Assembly: GCA_041749475.1 (NCBI GenBank)
Contig: JBGTBD010000011.1
Location: forward strand, 35,100 to 99,099
DNA from: JBGTBD01 sp041749475
Lineage (GTDB): Bacteria > Pseudomonadota > Alphaproteobacteria > Rickettsiales > UBA998
Direction of reading: 5' to 3'
DNA: 64,000 bases
The position numbers were made by a program, and so were the translations under genes. The notes below the pieces were generated by a model, which had not been told where the DNA came from, did not search any database, and was given only the letters and a program-made list of their open reading frames with translations. This document shows, piece after piece, positions 9,274-17,732 of the stretch. The first letter of the stretch is position 1; the number at the start of each line of letters is the position of its first letter.

Positions 9274-9933
9274 ATGGCCATCTCAAGTACCGGGGCATAT
9301 AATAATCTATTCTTGTTAGTGTCTAACGGCATATCAAAAAAACAGTTAAATAGGACATTGTTGCCTCCGGATGAGGCGCCAAAAACAAACCAGTTTACAC
9401 CAGAGGAAATCTCAGAAATCATTGAGATAGCGCTCTCCAAGCCTTCAACATTTGAATTGAAATTCCAAGACGATTCACCGGATGCAATTGCCGCAAGAGT
9501 TGCTGTGTATCATGCAAAGATAGCAGAAATGGCTAAAAGCGATCCCGATTTGGCATTTACTGAAAATTTAAAAGATAAGTATATGCATATCAAAGCCGAG
9601 CGCCCTTCTTCAATTAGCATTAGAGGGGATGGGATTATAGAAACAAAAGAAGAAGCCAATGCAAGAGTCAGAAACCTTTTTGCACCATGGTGCGCAACCC
9701 GACTAAAAGAAATTATTAATAGTATGGAGTATATTTCCAATGGCGGTAATAATAAAGAGGCGGTTTTACAGGATATGTCACAATCTCTTGAAAGACTTGT
9801 TGAGTTTGCAAGTTCAAATAAAGCAATGAAAGAAGCAAAACAATTAACTTTGGAATATATGGAATTTAAAACTGGAGCAGCAGTATCATTGAACGAACTA
9901 GGAGAAGCATTAGGCGTTTTTATACCTAATTAA
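9274..9933 (+). CDS. AT-rich orphan cytosolic protein, 219 aa
   Basis: No family recognised. The product is soluble, without a signal peptide or membrane helix, mostly helical by composition, and rich in Glu, Lys, Asn and Ser. It contains one Cys (FAPWCATR). The ATG is preceded by a good AAGGAG at 9259-9264. The coding sequence is much more AT-rich than either neighbour and uses A/T-ending codons, a sign of foreign origin. It sits after the trp transcript and converges on comEC with an eight-base overlap of the two ends. A secreted effector or a selfish cargo gene are both possible; nothing in the sequence decides. Confidence 0.65.
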   Translation: MAISSTGAYNNLFLLVSNGISKKQLNRTLLPPDEAPKTNQFTPEEISEIIEIALSKPSTFELKFQDDSPDAIAARVAVYHAKIAEMAKSDPDLAFTENLKDKYMHIKAERPSSISIRGDGIIETKEEANARVRNLFAPWCATRLKEIINSMEYISNGGNNKEAVLQDMSQSLERLVEFASSNKAMKEAKQLTLEYMEFKTGAAVSLNELGEALGVFIPN

Positions 9934-12004
9934 AATAACAACCTGACCACGGCCTGTCTGCCTGCCTCCCACAGCTATAGCGTATCTCCAGCTTCTCACC
10001 GCGCATATATACTCCCACGCTGCCGCCGTTTTTTAACTCATCCTGCGTGATGCGCAGCACGTTCGGGCAGTATTCTTTTGCTTCGTCGCGGAAGCGGGTG
10101 ATGACTATGTCCGCATGGCGGCAGGCGTGTTTCAAGAATTCGGGTTTCCAGGGGAGGACGACGGTTTTTCCGTAGGCGTTCCACCAGCATCCTTGACGGT
10201 AGCATTTCAGGCCGGGGAGCGTGTCCTCGAACTTCCAGACTTTCATCTCCTCGCCAAGTTTCTCCTGCCAGTAGCGCACCACGAAATTGCGGTTGGAGCG
10301 GCCGCGCCAGAGCCACCATTGGTCGTCCTTATCGCGCAGCGCGATATGCCACATCTCGCGCTCGATGATGATGTCGGGTTGTTTGAACCAGAGGCTTGTC
10401 AGCATCGCGAGGCAGATAGGAAGCAGCCCCCAGAAGCGCCAGCGCGGCGGACCGAGGAGGAGAAACAGCGTTCCGGCAGCGACGCATATCAATGCCCAGT
10501 CGGAGATAGGCGGGATATACCAGTTCGCGCCGGGGATGGCCGTCACCCATGCGGCAAGCGCAATCATCCACTCCCCGCCTTTTGCGGCCAGCCAGAGGAA
10601 TGGTTCGCCCAAGCCCAGCGGGGCGAGGAACAGCGCGAGGATGAGCGCGGGCATAATGAGGAAGGACATCAACGGGAGAGTGATGAGATTGGCAAGGATG
10701 CTGTAGGCATTGAACACATTGAAATAGGCGGCGACGAAGGGCGCGGTGGTGAAGGATGCGATGAGCGATGAGGTGATGAGTCCTGCGATATAGAGCGCGG
10801 GGCGTTGCCACCAGCGGAGTTCTTCCGACCACACCCCGCCCCAGCGCATGGCGACTTCGCGATAGAAGACGACCAGTGCTAATGTCGCGATGAAAGAGAG
10901 TTGAAAACCTGCTTCGACAAGGCTCGAGGGTTGGAACAGGAGAATCGCCAGCGCCGCCCAGGCGAGCGAGCGCACCGTCACCGCTTGGCGGTCGAGCAGT
11001 ACGGCGAGGAAGAAGAAGAATATCATCACATAGGCGCGCACGGCGCTAACGGGGAAATCGGCGAGGACGAGATAGGCCGCGCCGCCAAGGAGTGCGAGCG
11101 TTGCAGAGAGTTTCTTGATATTGATGCGCAGCGCCAAGGGCGGGATGGCGGCCATGATGAAGCGGAGGCCGAAGAAGAACAGGCCGCAGACGATGGCCAT
11201 ATGCATGCCTGAGATGGAGAGGATATGGGTGAGGCCGGAGCCACGTAACGCTGCTTCCGCGCCCTTATCCAGCGCTAATGTGTCGCCTGTGGTGAAGGCG
11301 ACGATGAGGCCGTTTGCGGGTTTGGGCATTGAGTCCAGCAGCCAACGTTCCAGCTCATAACGGAATTGCTGGAGGTCGCCGAGTAGCGCGTAATAGGAAG
11401 AGCGTTCCGCACCCCGTTCGATGATAGTGTAGGGCGGGATGACGTAGCCCATGCCGCCGATATGGCGGTAGAAAAAGTGGCGGGAGAAGTCATAACCACC
11501 GGGCATTAGCGGTGGTGATGGGGGAAAAAGTTTGCCGCGTAGTTCGATGACATCCCCCACGCGTAGTGCCGTATGATTGCCGCGGAGTGACATACGCACG
11601 CGCGTTGGCATGATGGAAACATCTTTCATATCGGCAATAGAGCGGACGTTGAGGATGACGCTCAGGCGATGCTCCGCCGGGGTGATGCGCGTCACCTCGC
11701 CTTGCATTTTGGTGATGAAGAGCGGTTCTTTCAGCATGGGGGCGTTGATACGGGACGTCTGCCAATGGGCGGCGACGAAGCCGAGGGTTATCATGATGAG
11801 ATAAAGGGTGGTTAGGCGCGCAGGTCGGTGAGCGCGGAAGATGAAGCCAGCGACCAGTAATAGCGGCACTAGAACCAGCGCGGGCCACAGGACGGGTTCT
11901 TCGGGAAGCATCGTGTAACAGAGAATACCCGCGCCGACCGCGACGGGCAGCCACTCGAACCAGCCCGCCTGCATGCGCGGGGAATCAAACGCCGAGTCTT
12001 GCAT
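9926..12004 (-). CDS. comEC: ComEC/Rec2-type DNA uptake channel
   Basis: Inner-membrane channel proposed to pass single-stranded DNA into the cytosol during natural transformation. The 692 residues show N-terminal helices with a DUF4131-like soluble part (MRGEV-type ITRI and LRGKL segments), then the competence domain beginning at HILSISGMHMA near residue 265, followed by many membrane helices to about residue 530. The C-terminal 150 residues are soluble with several Cys and Trp. The metallo-beta-lactamase domain of Bacillus ComEC is not recognisable, as usual in alphaproteobacteria. It is divergent from gltX, an arrangement common in the class. No other competence gene is visible here. Confidence 0.92.
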   Translation of the reverse strand: MQDSAFDSPRMQAGWFEWLPVAVGAGILCYTMLPEEPVLWPALVLVPLLLVAGFIFRAHRPARLTTLYLIMITLGFVAAHWQTSRINAPMLKEPLFITKMQGEVTRITPAEHRLSVILNVRSIADMKDVSIMPTRVRMSLRGNHTALRVGDVIELRGKLFPPSPPLMPGGYDFSRHFFYRHIGGMGYVIPPYTIIERGAERSSYYALLGDLQQFRYELERWLLDSMPKPANGLIVAFTTGDTLALDKGAEAALRGSGLTHILSISGMHMAIVCGLFFFGLRFIMAAIPPLALRINIKKLSATLALLGGAAYLVLADFPVSAVRAYVMIFFFFLAVLLDRQAVTVRSLAWAALAILLFQPSSLVEAGFQLSFIATLALVVFYREVAMRWGGVWSEELRWWQRPALYIAGLITSSLIASFTTAPFVAAYFNVFNAYSILANLITLPLMSFLIMPALILALFLAPLGLGEPFLWLAAKGGEWMIALAAWVTAIPGANWYIPPISDWALICVAAGTLFLLLGPPRWRFWGLLPICLAMLTSLWFKQPDIIIEREMWHIALRDKDDQWWLWRGRSNRNFVVRYWQEKLGEEMKVWKFEDTLPGLKCYRQGCWWNAYGKTVVLPWKPEFLKHACRHADIVITRFRDEAKEYCPNVLRITQDELKNGGSVGVYMRGEKLEIRYSCGRQADRPWSGCYFN

Positions 12005-12063
12005 TTTCAGTGCTTTCTTCTATAACGCGGGCTATCGTAATAACCGTGTAATTTGCCTTTATT

Positions 12064-12158
12064 CGTCATCACCCGAATCGCATTTGCGATTATAGGGTGA
12101 TCCAGCGGGAAGTATGGATTCCCCTATAATTTTGTTCCACAAAATTCGGGGAATGACG
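12064..12158. repeat. Family B interspersed palindromic repeat, copy 1
   Basis: The element begins CGTCATCACCCGAA and ends GGGGAATGACG, so its tips are inverted copies (CGTCAT / ATGACG). It contains smaller hairpins such as AATCGCATTTGCGATT. It lies between comEC and gltX. The hairpin at 12191-12211 repeats the end of family B copy 2 (ATTCCCGCTTTCGTGGGAAT) with small changes, so the insertion may extend to the gltX start. Confidence 0.7.
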
Positions 12159-12190
12159 AAAGATGGGAATACACATCACCAGCTATAGGA

Positions 12191-12211
12191 GATTCCCACT
12201 TTGGTGGGAAT
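12191..12211. promoter_or_regulatory. Hairpin at the gltX translation start
   Basis: ATTCCCAC and GTGGGAAT form a perfect 8-bp stem. The second arm contains GGTGGGA, the only purine-rich sequence just upstream of the preferred gltX ATG at 12222. In RNA the stem would hide this ribosome site. The sequence resembles the tip of the family B repeat, so a mobile palindrome seems to have supplied or altered the initiation region. Confidence 0.45.
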
Positions 12212-12221
12212 GGCAATTATC

Positions 12222-13619
12222 ATGACCGTCATCACCCGTTTCGCCCCCTCGCCTACCGGCTACCTGCATATCGGCGGGGCGCGGACGGCACTGTTTAACT
12301 GGCTTTACTCGCGGCATTTCGGCGGAAAATTTTATCTGCGCATTGAGGATACCGACCGGGAGCGCTCGACGCAGGGCGCGGTGGACGCGATACTGGATGG
12401 GCTGGCATGGCTGGGGCTGGATTGGGATGACGAGCCGATTTTTCAATTCGCACGCGCTGATCGCCACCGCGAAGTAGTGGAGCAATTGTTGGCCGAGGGC
12501 AAAGCTTATCGCTGCTATGCGTCGCAGGAAGAGCTGGAGGCCATGCGCAATGCGGCGATGGCGGAGAAACGGCCCCTCAGGTATGACGGACGGTGGCGTG
12601 ACCGCGATGCATCGGAAGCGCCTCCCGGCGTAAAGCCGGTCATCCGCATCAAGGCGCCGACGGAAGGCAGTCTGACCGTGAAGGATCATGTGCGCGGGGA
12701 AGTCACCGTCAATGCGACCGAACTGGACGATATGGTGCTGCTGCGCTCGGACGGGACGCCGACCTATATGCTCGCCGTCGTGGTCGATGACCATGATATG
12801 GCGATCACGCATGTGATCCGCGGGGATGATCATTTTACGAATACGTTCCGCCAGTTGATGATCTATAACGCGATGGGCTGGAATGTGCCGGAATTCGCGC
12901 ATATCCCACTTATCCACGGGCCGGATGGGGCGAAGCTCTCCAAGCGCCACGGCGCGTTGGGGGCGGAAGCCTATCGCGATATGGGATACCTGCCGGAAGC
13001 GCTGCGGAATTACCTGCTACGGCTCGGCTGGTCGCACGGGGATGAGGAGATTATTTCCACGGAGCAGGCGAAGGAATGGTTCGATTTGGGCGCCGTCGGG
13101 CAATCCCCTGCCCGCTTCGATCTGACCAAGCTCGACCACCTTAACGGGCATTATATCCGCGAGGCGGACGATGCGAGATTGGTGGAGTTGGTGGCGCCGC
13201 GACTGGGTGCGATGTTAAATATTTCTCTTACAGATACGCAAAAGTCATTGCTGCTACGCGCCATGTCAGGGCTGAAACCGCGTGCTAAGACGCTCAATGA
13301 ATTAGCGGAAGCTGCACAATTCTACTTCCATACCGTTCCGCTGAATGAACGGGCAGCCAAGCAATTGGCGGAAGGCGGTAAGGAATTGTTATCACAGATG
13401 AAACCGGAGTTAGAAGTGCAGGGGCATGAGCAGTGGAACCATGATGGACTAGAGGCATGGGCCAAGGCATTCGGTGAGAAATCGGGTATCAAACTCGGCA
13501 AAGTGATGGGGCCGTTACGCGCCGCCATCACCGGAAGCGACGCGTCCCCCAGCATGTTCGAGGTGATGGAGATATTAGGTAAAGAGGAATCCCTTGCGCG
13601 CATCGCCAAGGTTGCCTAG
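12222..13619 (+). CDS. gltX: Glutamyl-tRNA synthetase
   Basis: Charges tRNA-Glu, and in many alphaproteobacteria also tRNA-Gln for later amidation. The 465 residues start TVITRFAPSPTGYLHIGG, holding the class I HIGH-type motif; KLSKRHG near residue 240 is the KMSKS-type motif; the C-terminal part is the helical anticodon-binding domain. The ATG at 12222 fits family N termini. ATG 12210 adds four residues. TTG 12201 adds seven and has AGGAG eight bases upstream, so it cannot be dismissed. The gene is ten bases from def in the same direction. Confidence 0.95.
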   Translation: MTVITRFAPSPTGYLHIGGARTALFNWLYSRHFGGKFYLRIEDTDRERSTQGAVDAILDGLAWLGLDWDDEPIFQFARADRHREVVEQLLAEGKAYRCYASQEELEAMRNAAMAEKRPLRYDGRWRDRDASEAPPGVKPVIRIKAPTEGSLTVKDHVRGEVTVNATELDDMVLLRSDGTPTYMLAVVVDDHDMAITHVIRGDDHFTNTFRQLMIYNAMGWNVPEFAHIPLIHGPDGAKLSKRHGALGAEAYRDMGYLPEALRNYLLRLGWSHGDEEIISTEQAKEWFDLGAVGQSPARFDLTKLDHLNGHYIREADDARLVELVAPRLGAMLNISLTDTQKSLLLRAMSGLKPRAKTLNELAEAAQFYFHTVPLNERAAKQLAEGGKELLSQMKPELEVQGHEQWNHDGLEAWAKAFGEKSGIKLGKVMGPLRAAITGSDASPSMFEVMEILGKEESLARIAKVA

Positions 13620-13628
13620 ATAGTAGAT

Positions 13629-14198
13629 ATGGCCGTTTTACCTATAGTCCTCGCCCCTGACCCACGCCTCAAGATGAAATCCGAGCCGGTGAACGAGATC
13701 ACCCCGGAGATTTTGAAGCTGTGCGATGATTTGCTGGAGACCATGTATGCCAGCAACGGCGTGGGCCTTTCTGCCGTGCAGGTGGGCGTCTTGAAGCGCG
13801 TCATCGTCGTCGATACGGAATGGGAATCGCCGCGGTATCGCGAGGAAAACGGGACAGAGGTTCCGGACGGGCCGCCTAAACCGGGCAAGCCTATCCGCAT
13901 GATCAACCCGGAAATCGTCGAGCAATCACCCGATCTGTCGGTCTATAACGAAGGCTGCCTCTCCTTCCCCGGCCAATATTCGGAAGTGGAGCGGCCCGCC
14001 ATCATCACGGTGGAATATCTCGATGAGCACGGGAAGACGCAACGTCTCAAGGCGCAGGGGCTGCTTTCCACCTGCTTGCAGCATGAGGTCGATCACATGA
14101 ACGGCATCGTCTTCGTCGACCATATCTCGCTGGTGAAGCGCGATATGATTTTACGCAAGATGAAGAAGACCAAGAAGCTGGCCGAGAAGGACGAGTAG
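13629..14198 (+). CDS. def: Peptide deformylase
   Basis: Metal-dependent hydrolase that removes the N-formyl group from nascent proteins. The three family motifs are present: GVGLSAVQ (GxGLAAxQ type, with Ser for the first Ala), EGCLSFP with the metal-binding Cys, and QHEVDHMNG with the HExDH ligands and catalytic Glu. At 189 residues it is slightly long, with a loop after the first motif (around ENGTEVPDGPPKPGK) and a Lys-rich tail. It is followed by fmt, its usual partner, but a family A repeat separates the two. Confidence 0.96.
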   Translation: MAVLPIVLAPDPRLKMKSEPVNEITPEILKLCDDLLETMYASNGVGLSAVQVGVLKRVIVVDTEWESPRYREENGTEVPDGPPKPGKPIRMINPEIVEQSPDLSVYNEGCLSFPGQYSEVERPAIITVEYLDEHGKTQRLKAQGLLSTCLQHEVDHMNGIVFVDHISLVKRDMILRKMKKTKKLAEKDE

Positions 14199-14215
14199 CG
14201 TCATATACCCATATC

Positions 14216-14283
14216 GTCACCCTGAACTTGTTTCAGGGTCCATGCTCGTGTTACATGGATGCTGAAACAAGTTCAGCATGACA
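14216..14283. repeat. Family A palindromic repeat, copy 1
   Basis: Two hairpin arms are joined by a short spacer: CCTGAACTTGTTTCAGG near the left end and ATGCTGAAACAAGTTCAGCAT at the right end, flanked by GTCAC and TGACA. The two halves also pair with each other, so the whole unit is an imperfect inverted repeat of about 68 bp. It lies between def and fmt, where it could form a strong mRNA hairpin. Confidence 0.8.
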
Positions 14284-14305
14284 TGCGGAGTTAGCTATCA
14301 TTTTT

Positions 14306-15238
14306 ATGCCCAATCCTTTACGCATCATCTTCATGGGTACGCCGGAATTCTCCGCGAGCGTGCTGGCGCATCTACTGGGTACGCCGCATCAGGTAGTGGG
14401 GGTCTATAGCCAGCCGCCGCGGCCTGCGCATCGTGGGAAGAAGGAGACGCCCTCGCCCGTGCATCAATTGGCGGAACAGCATGGGTTACCGATACTTACG
14501 CCGCTGTCGTTGAAAAGCGAGGAAGAGCAGAAGAAGTTTACTGAGCTTAAAGCTGATGTGGCGTTGGTGGTGGCGTATGGGTTGTTGTTGCCGGAGGCGA
14601 TCCTGCAAGGGACGCGGCTGGGGTGTTTGAATATCCATACCTCGAAGCTTCCACGCTGGCGCGGGGCGGCGCCTATCCAGCGGGCGATCATGGCGGGGGA
14701 CGCGGAAACGGCGGTCACCCTCATGCAGATGGATAAGGGGCTGGATACCGGGCCGATATTGCTGGAAGCGCCGGTAGCGATTTCTCCTACTATGACGGCG
14801 GGGGAGTTGCATGATGTGATGAAGAAAATGGCGGGGCCGTTGGCGGTGAAAGCGTTGGAAGCGCTCGATGCGGGCACGCTCTCCCCTCGCCCGCAACCCG
14901 TTGACGGCGCGAGTTATGCGGCGAAGATTTCCAAGGAGGAATGCCGGGTGGATTGGACGCGTGCGGGTGTTGACATTGTGAACCATGTGCGCGGGTTGAA
15001 CCCGGTGCCGGGGGCGTTCTTCATCCATGGCGGAGCGCGGTATAAATTGCATGAGGCCGTATTTGAATCCGGTAACGTTTCCGCGACGCCGGGAACGATC
15101 ATGGATGAGGCGTTGGGCATCGCTTGTGCCGATGGTATTGTCCGGCTAATACAGATTCAGCCGGAGGGCAAAAAACCGATGACGGCGGAAGCATTCCTGC
15201 GCGGGCATCCGTTGCCACGTGGTGAGCGGATCGCGTAA
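14306..15238 (+). CDS. fmt: Methionyl-tRNA formyltransferase
   Basis: Formylates the initiator Met-tRNA using 10-formyltetrahydrofolate. The 310 residues begin RIIFMGTPEFSASVL. The catalytic region is seen as NIHTSKLPRWRGAAP (family HxSLLPxxRGAAP) near residue 110, followed by DKGLDTGPIL. The C-terminal domain contains AAKISKEECRVDW and NPVPGAFF, which bind the tRNA acceptor in this family. The TAA shares its last base with the truA ATG. Together with def it forms the formylation/deformylation pair. Confidence 0.97.
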   Translation: MPNPLRIIFMGTPEFSASVLAHLLGTPHQVVGVYSQPPRPAHRGKKETPSPVHQLAEQHGLPILTPLSLKSEEEQKKFTELKADVALVVAYGLLLPEAILQGTRLGCLNIHTSKLPRWRGAAPIQRAIMAGDAETAVTLMQMDKGLDTGPILLEAPVAISPTMTAGELHDVMKKMAGPLAVKALEALDAGTLSPRPQPVDGASYAAKISKEECRVDWTRAGVDIVNHVRGLNPVPGAFFIHGGARYKLHEAVFESGNVSATPGTIMDEALGIACADGIVRLIQIQPEGKKPMTAEAFLRGHPLPRGERIA

Positions 15239-15981
15239 TGCCGCGCTACAAACTCACCCTCGAATATCATGGTGCGTCGTTCTGTGGATGGCAACGGCAG
15301 GAAGATGGCGTCGCCACCGTGCAGTATGCAGTAGAACAGGCTTTCAAGGCATTCACGGCGGAGGATGTAACGGTGTTCTGTTCAGGCAGGACGGATGCGG
15401 GCGTCCATGCCATCGCGCAAGTGGCGCATGTGGATCTGGTGACGCCGCGTGACCCGTTCGTCATTTTGCGCGCCGTCAATGCGCATCTGGTTCCGCAGTT
15501 GGTGGCCATCACTGCCGTCGAAGAAGTGCCGGATGATTTTCATGCGCGGTTTTCGGCCAAGGGGCGGCAGTATCTCTACCGCATCATCAACCGCCGGGCG
15601 CGGGTGGCGCTGGAGGATGGGCGAGTGTGGCATGTTCCCCAGTCACTTGACGCGGATGCGATGCAGGAGGCGGCGCAGGTGTTATTGGGGACGCATGATT
15701 TTACAACTTTCCGTGACAGTATGTGCCAGTCGGCTTCCCCTATCAAGACGCTCGACCGGCTGGACGTGGAGCGTATCGGCAATGAGATACGCATCCACGC
15801 GGAAGCGCGGTCGTTCCTGCATCATCAGGTGCGTAACATGGTGGGGACGTTATCGCTCGTGGGTAAAGGCAAATGGAGCATGGAGGATGTGAAGAAAGCA
15901 CTCAATGCGTGCGACCGCCGCGCAGGCGGGCCTACCGCACCGCCGGATGGGCTTTATTTCGTGCGTGTGGCGTACGATTAG
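15238..15981 (+). CDS. truA: tRNA pseudouridine synthase A
   Basis: Converts uridines 38-40 in the anticodon arm of many tRNAs to pseudouridine. The 247 residues contain the catalytic Asp in CSGRTDAGVHA near residue 52, the RQYLYRI strand, and the C-terminal SFLHHQVRNMVGTL block. The length is typical. It is the last gene of the gltX-def-fmt-truA run and converges on virB9 across 86 bases, in which I see no strong terminator. Confidence 0.97.
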   Translation: MPRYKLTLEYHGASFCGWQRQEDGVATVQYAVEQAFKAFTAEDVTVFCSGRTDAGVHAIAQVAHVDLVTPRDPFVILRAVNAHLVPQLVAITAVEEVPDDFHARFSAKGRQYLYRIINRRARVALEDGRVWHVPQSLDADAMQEAAQVLLGTHDFTTFRDSMCQSASPIKTLDRLDVERIGNEIRIHAEARSFLHHQVRNMVGTLSLVGKGKWSMEDVKKALNACDRRAGGPTAPPDGLYFVRVAYD

Positions 15982-16067
15982 ATTAAAACATCAGCGCGAT
16001 AAGACGGAGGGCAGAAGCTTCCCTGATGTCACCGCATCTACGTGGCTTATAGACTTATTGATGACAA

Positions 16068-16862
16068 TCAGAAGGGATTGAGTCTTCCGTACCATTTGCG
16101 CTCATCAATGGGGTCGATGCGCGGCGGCATGGGCAGGTTCTCGTTGAATACGCAATGGACATATGGCCCGTTACGCAGCGTGAATGCGGGGGAGACACGC
16201 TCGATGACGATATAATCGCCCTTGGTGCGGTAGTTGATGATGCCTTCCGAACCATCGGGATCGACATAGTAGAAGGCGGGGACTTCGGCGTTCTTATTAC
16301 GGAACTGAAAATAGGTGAATTCCCCGTCGTCAAACACGCGGATGGGGGCGTTGAATTCCGTCCCCGCGATGGAGTATTTGAAATTCAGCTTCTGGTATAT
16401 TTCCGGGTCGGTAAAGTCGGGGACGCCGCCGGAGCCGAAGTCAGCCACACCGCCATCGTCATCGGGGTAGATAAATTTCAGGACGAAAATCAGCCCCTTA
16501 TCCCGAATATTGTCGGTCATTTCGGCATGTAATTCAAAATGATACATCCCGCGCGTGGTGATGACCGTCATGTTGGTCAGCGCGTCCTGCTCGACCGGCT
16601 TGATGAACAGCTTGTTTCCCTGCGGGGTCAGTTGCCATGCAACGGAGTCGCCGATGGAAACGGTCTGTATCTCTTCCTCTTCACCGAACTCAACGACGGA
16701 CTGGTAGCGATAGTATCCTGTATATTTATAAATCTCGTTCGGATTATAGCGCACAGTTTTGATGCGGCTATCCGTCGCAATCGAGCGGGGTAGCTGCAGG
16801 GCAAGCGCCGGGAGGGAGGATGTCATACACGCGAGAAATACCAGAGCGGCCAAACGAACCAT
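16068..16862 (-). CDS. virB9: VirB9-like type IV secretion protein
   Basis: Resembles VirB9/TrbG/CagX proteins, which with VirB7 and VirB10 form the outer-membrane core of type IV secretion systems. Residues 1-21 are a signal peptide ending ALALQ. The N-terminal domain has the family pattern of an RTVRYNPNEIY segment and a GRMYHF-like strand (TRGMYHFELHAE) near residue 105. After a Gly/Asp-rich linker (about 138-155) comes a C-terminal beta domain with APIRVFDDGEFTYFQF and a final NPF. The 264 residues fit the family. It starts three bases after virB8. No virB7, B10, B11 or B4 is in the window, as in lineages whose T4SS genes are scattered. Confidence 0.82.
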   Translation of the reverse strand: MVRLAALVFLACMTSSLPALALQLPRSIATDSRIKTVRYNPNEIYKYTGYYRYQSVVEFGEEEEIQTVSIGDSVAWQLTPQGNKLFIKPVEQDALTNMTVITTRGMYHFELHAEMTDNIRDKGLIFVLKFIYPDDDGGVADFGSGGVPDFTDPEIYQKLNFKYSIAGTEFNAPIRVFDDGEFTYFQFRNKNAEVPAFYYVDPDGSEGIINYRTKGDYIVIERVSPAFTLRNGPYVHCVFNENLPMPPRIDPIDERKWYGRLNPF

Positions 16863-16865
16863 AAA

Positions 16866-17603
16866 TTACTGCGCTTTCAACTGACTAACCGTATAACTCT
16901 TCACGACGAACTTCATCGGCGTAATCTTCAGGCCGGTTTCAATCGTCTTACTTGTGTCCTGTTCTACAACTAAATCTTGATATTCGAAAGTCAAATCTGC
17001 ACGCCATCTTGTGGTTTCCTGATTAGTATAGGTCGAAACCGTGGCATCAAAATAGACCGTCGCGTTGAAGATCGCAGGCGAGTCGGGCGCTGCCTCTTTC
17101 GATGGAGAGATGTCCGAGCGGATGATGATGATGTCGCGCTGGCCAACCGCACCATAGGTCACAATGGGGCTACGGGGGTTGGTGGTATCGTAGAGGCGTT
17201 TGAAAACCTCATACGTCTGCCGATCGCTGTTATTAAAGATGAAGCGAACATACTGGTTCACCCGATCTTTAAAGTAGTTCTCCCGGCTTTTTACATACGC
17301 ATCGACATAGAAACGACGGAGGGCAGGATTGGTTTGCTCTCCCGGCTTCGCCAGCGGGATGATACGCGGCAGGTTTCGCAACACGTCGTTGGAGCTGATG
17401 AAGAGAGGAATGGTGGGGGTGAGCGGCATCAGGCGATTTAACGCAATGATCGCCACCACCATGGTCAGCACCGCAATGACGGTCAGGATAACATAAAAAA
17501 TACGCTCGGAAATCAACGACATATATACGACGGAGTACCATTTCCGGGCATCCTGGAAATACGTCCCATCCTGTATTTTTTCTTTCAATTCTTCATCTTG
17601 CAT
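16866..17603 (-). CDS. virB8: VirB8-like type IV secretion protein
   Basis: Bitopic inner-membrane assembly factor of type IV secretion. A short cytosolic N terminus (KIQDGTYFQDARKWY) is followed by one membrane helix near residues 32-54 (FYVILTVIAVLTMVVAIIAL). A periplasmic domain of about 190 residues then has the VirB8 features: EALRRFYV-like PALRRFYVDAYV, SRENY, YGAVGQRDI and a C-terminal LKITPMKFVVKSYTV strand. The 245 residues are normal. It is the first gene of a two-gene operon with virB9 and is divergent from a 1158-residue exported protein; the 129-base gap holds a perfect palindrome. Conjugation or effector export are both possible roles. Confidence 0.85.
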   Translation of the reverse strand: MQDEELKEKIQDGTYFQDARKWYSVVYMSLISERIFYVILTVIAVLTMVVAIIALNRLMPLTPTIPLFISSNDVLRNLPRIIPLAKPGEQTNPALRRFYVDAYVKSRENYFKDRVNQYVRFIFNNSDRQTYEVFKRLYDTTNPRSPIVTYGAVGQRDIIIIRSDISPSKEAAPDSPAIFNATVYFDATVSTYTNQETTRWRADLTFEYQDLVVEQDTSKTIETGLKITPMKFVVKSYTVSQLKAQ

Positions 17604-17666
17604 GATTTACTTCTACACAGGCGAGGAAAATACTGGCAAGTAAAAACTTCTTCCTGTAATACTCGC

Positions 17667-17690
17667 CTATAGAATAAAAATATTCTATAG
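17667..17690. promoter_or_regulatory. Perfect palindrome between virB8 and the large exported protein
   Basis: CTATAGAATA at 17667-17676 and TATTCTATAG at 17681-17690 are exact inverted copies separated by AAAA. The site lies in the 129-base divergent gap, 64 bases from the virB8 start and 43 from the other. A dimeric regulator controlling both directions is the simplest reading. The loop and stem are too AT-rich for a good terminator. Confidence 0.6.
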
Positions 17691-17693
17691 TAT

Positions 17694-17722
17694 TTGTAAC
17701 ACATTTGCGCTATATTTATTCT
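17694..17722 (+). promoter_or_regulatory. Possible promoter of the large exported protein
   Basis: TTGTAA (17694-17699) and TATTCT (17717-17722) are separated by 17 bases; each matches four of six consensus positions. The predicted start would fall only a few bases before the ATG at 17733, which also lacks a Shine-Dalgarno sequence, so the message may be nearly leaderless. Weak evidence alone, but the fit with the missing ribosome site and the palindrome ending at 17690 is notable. Confidence 0.3.
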
Positions 17723-17732
17723 AATTGACACT

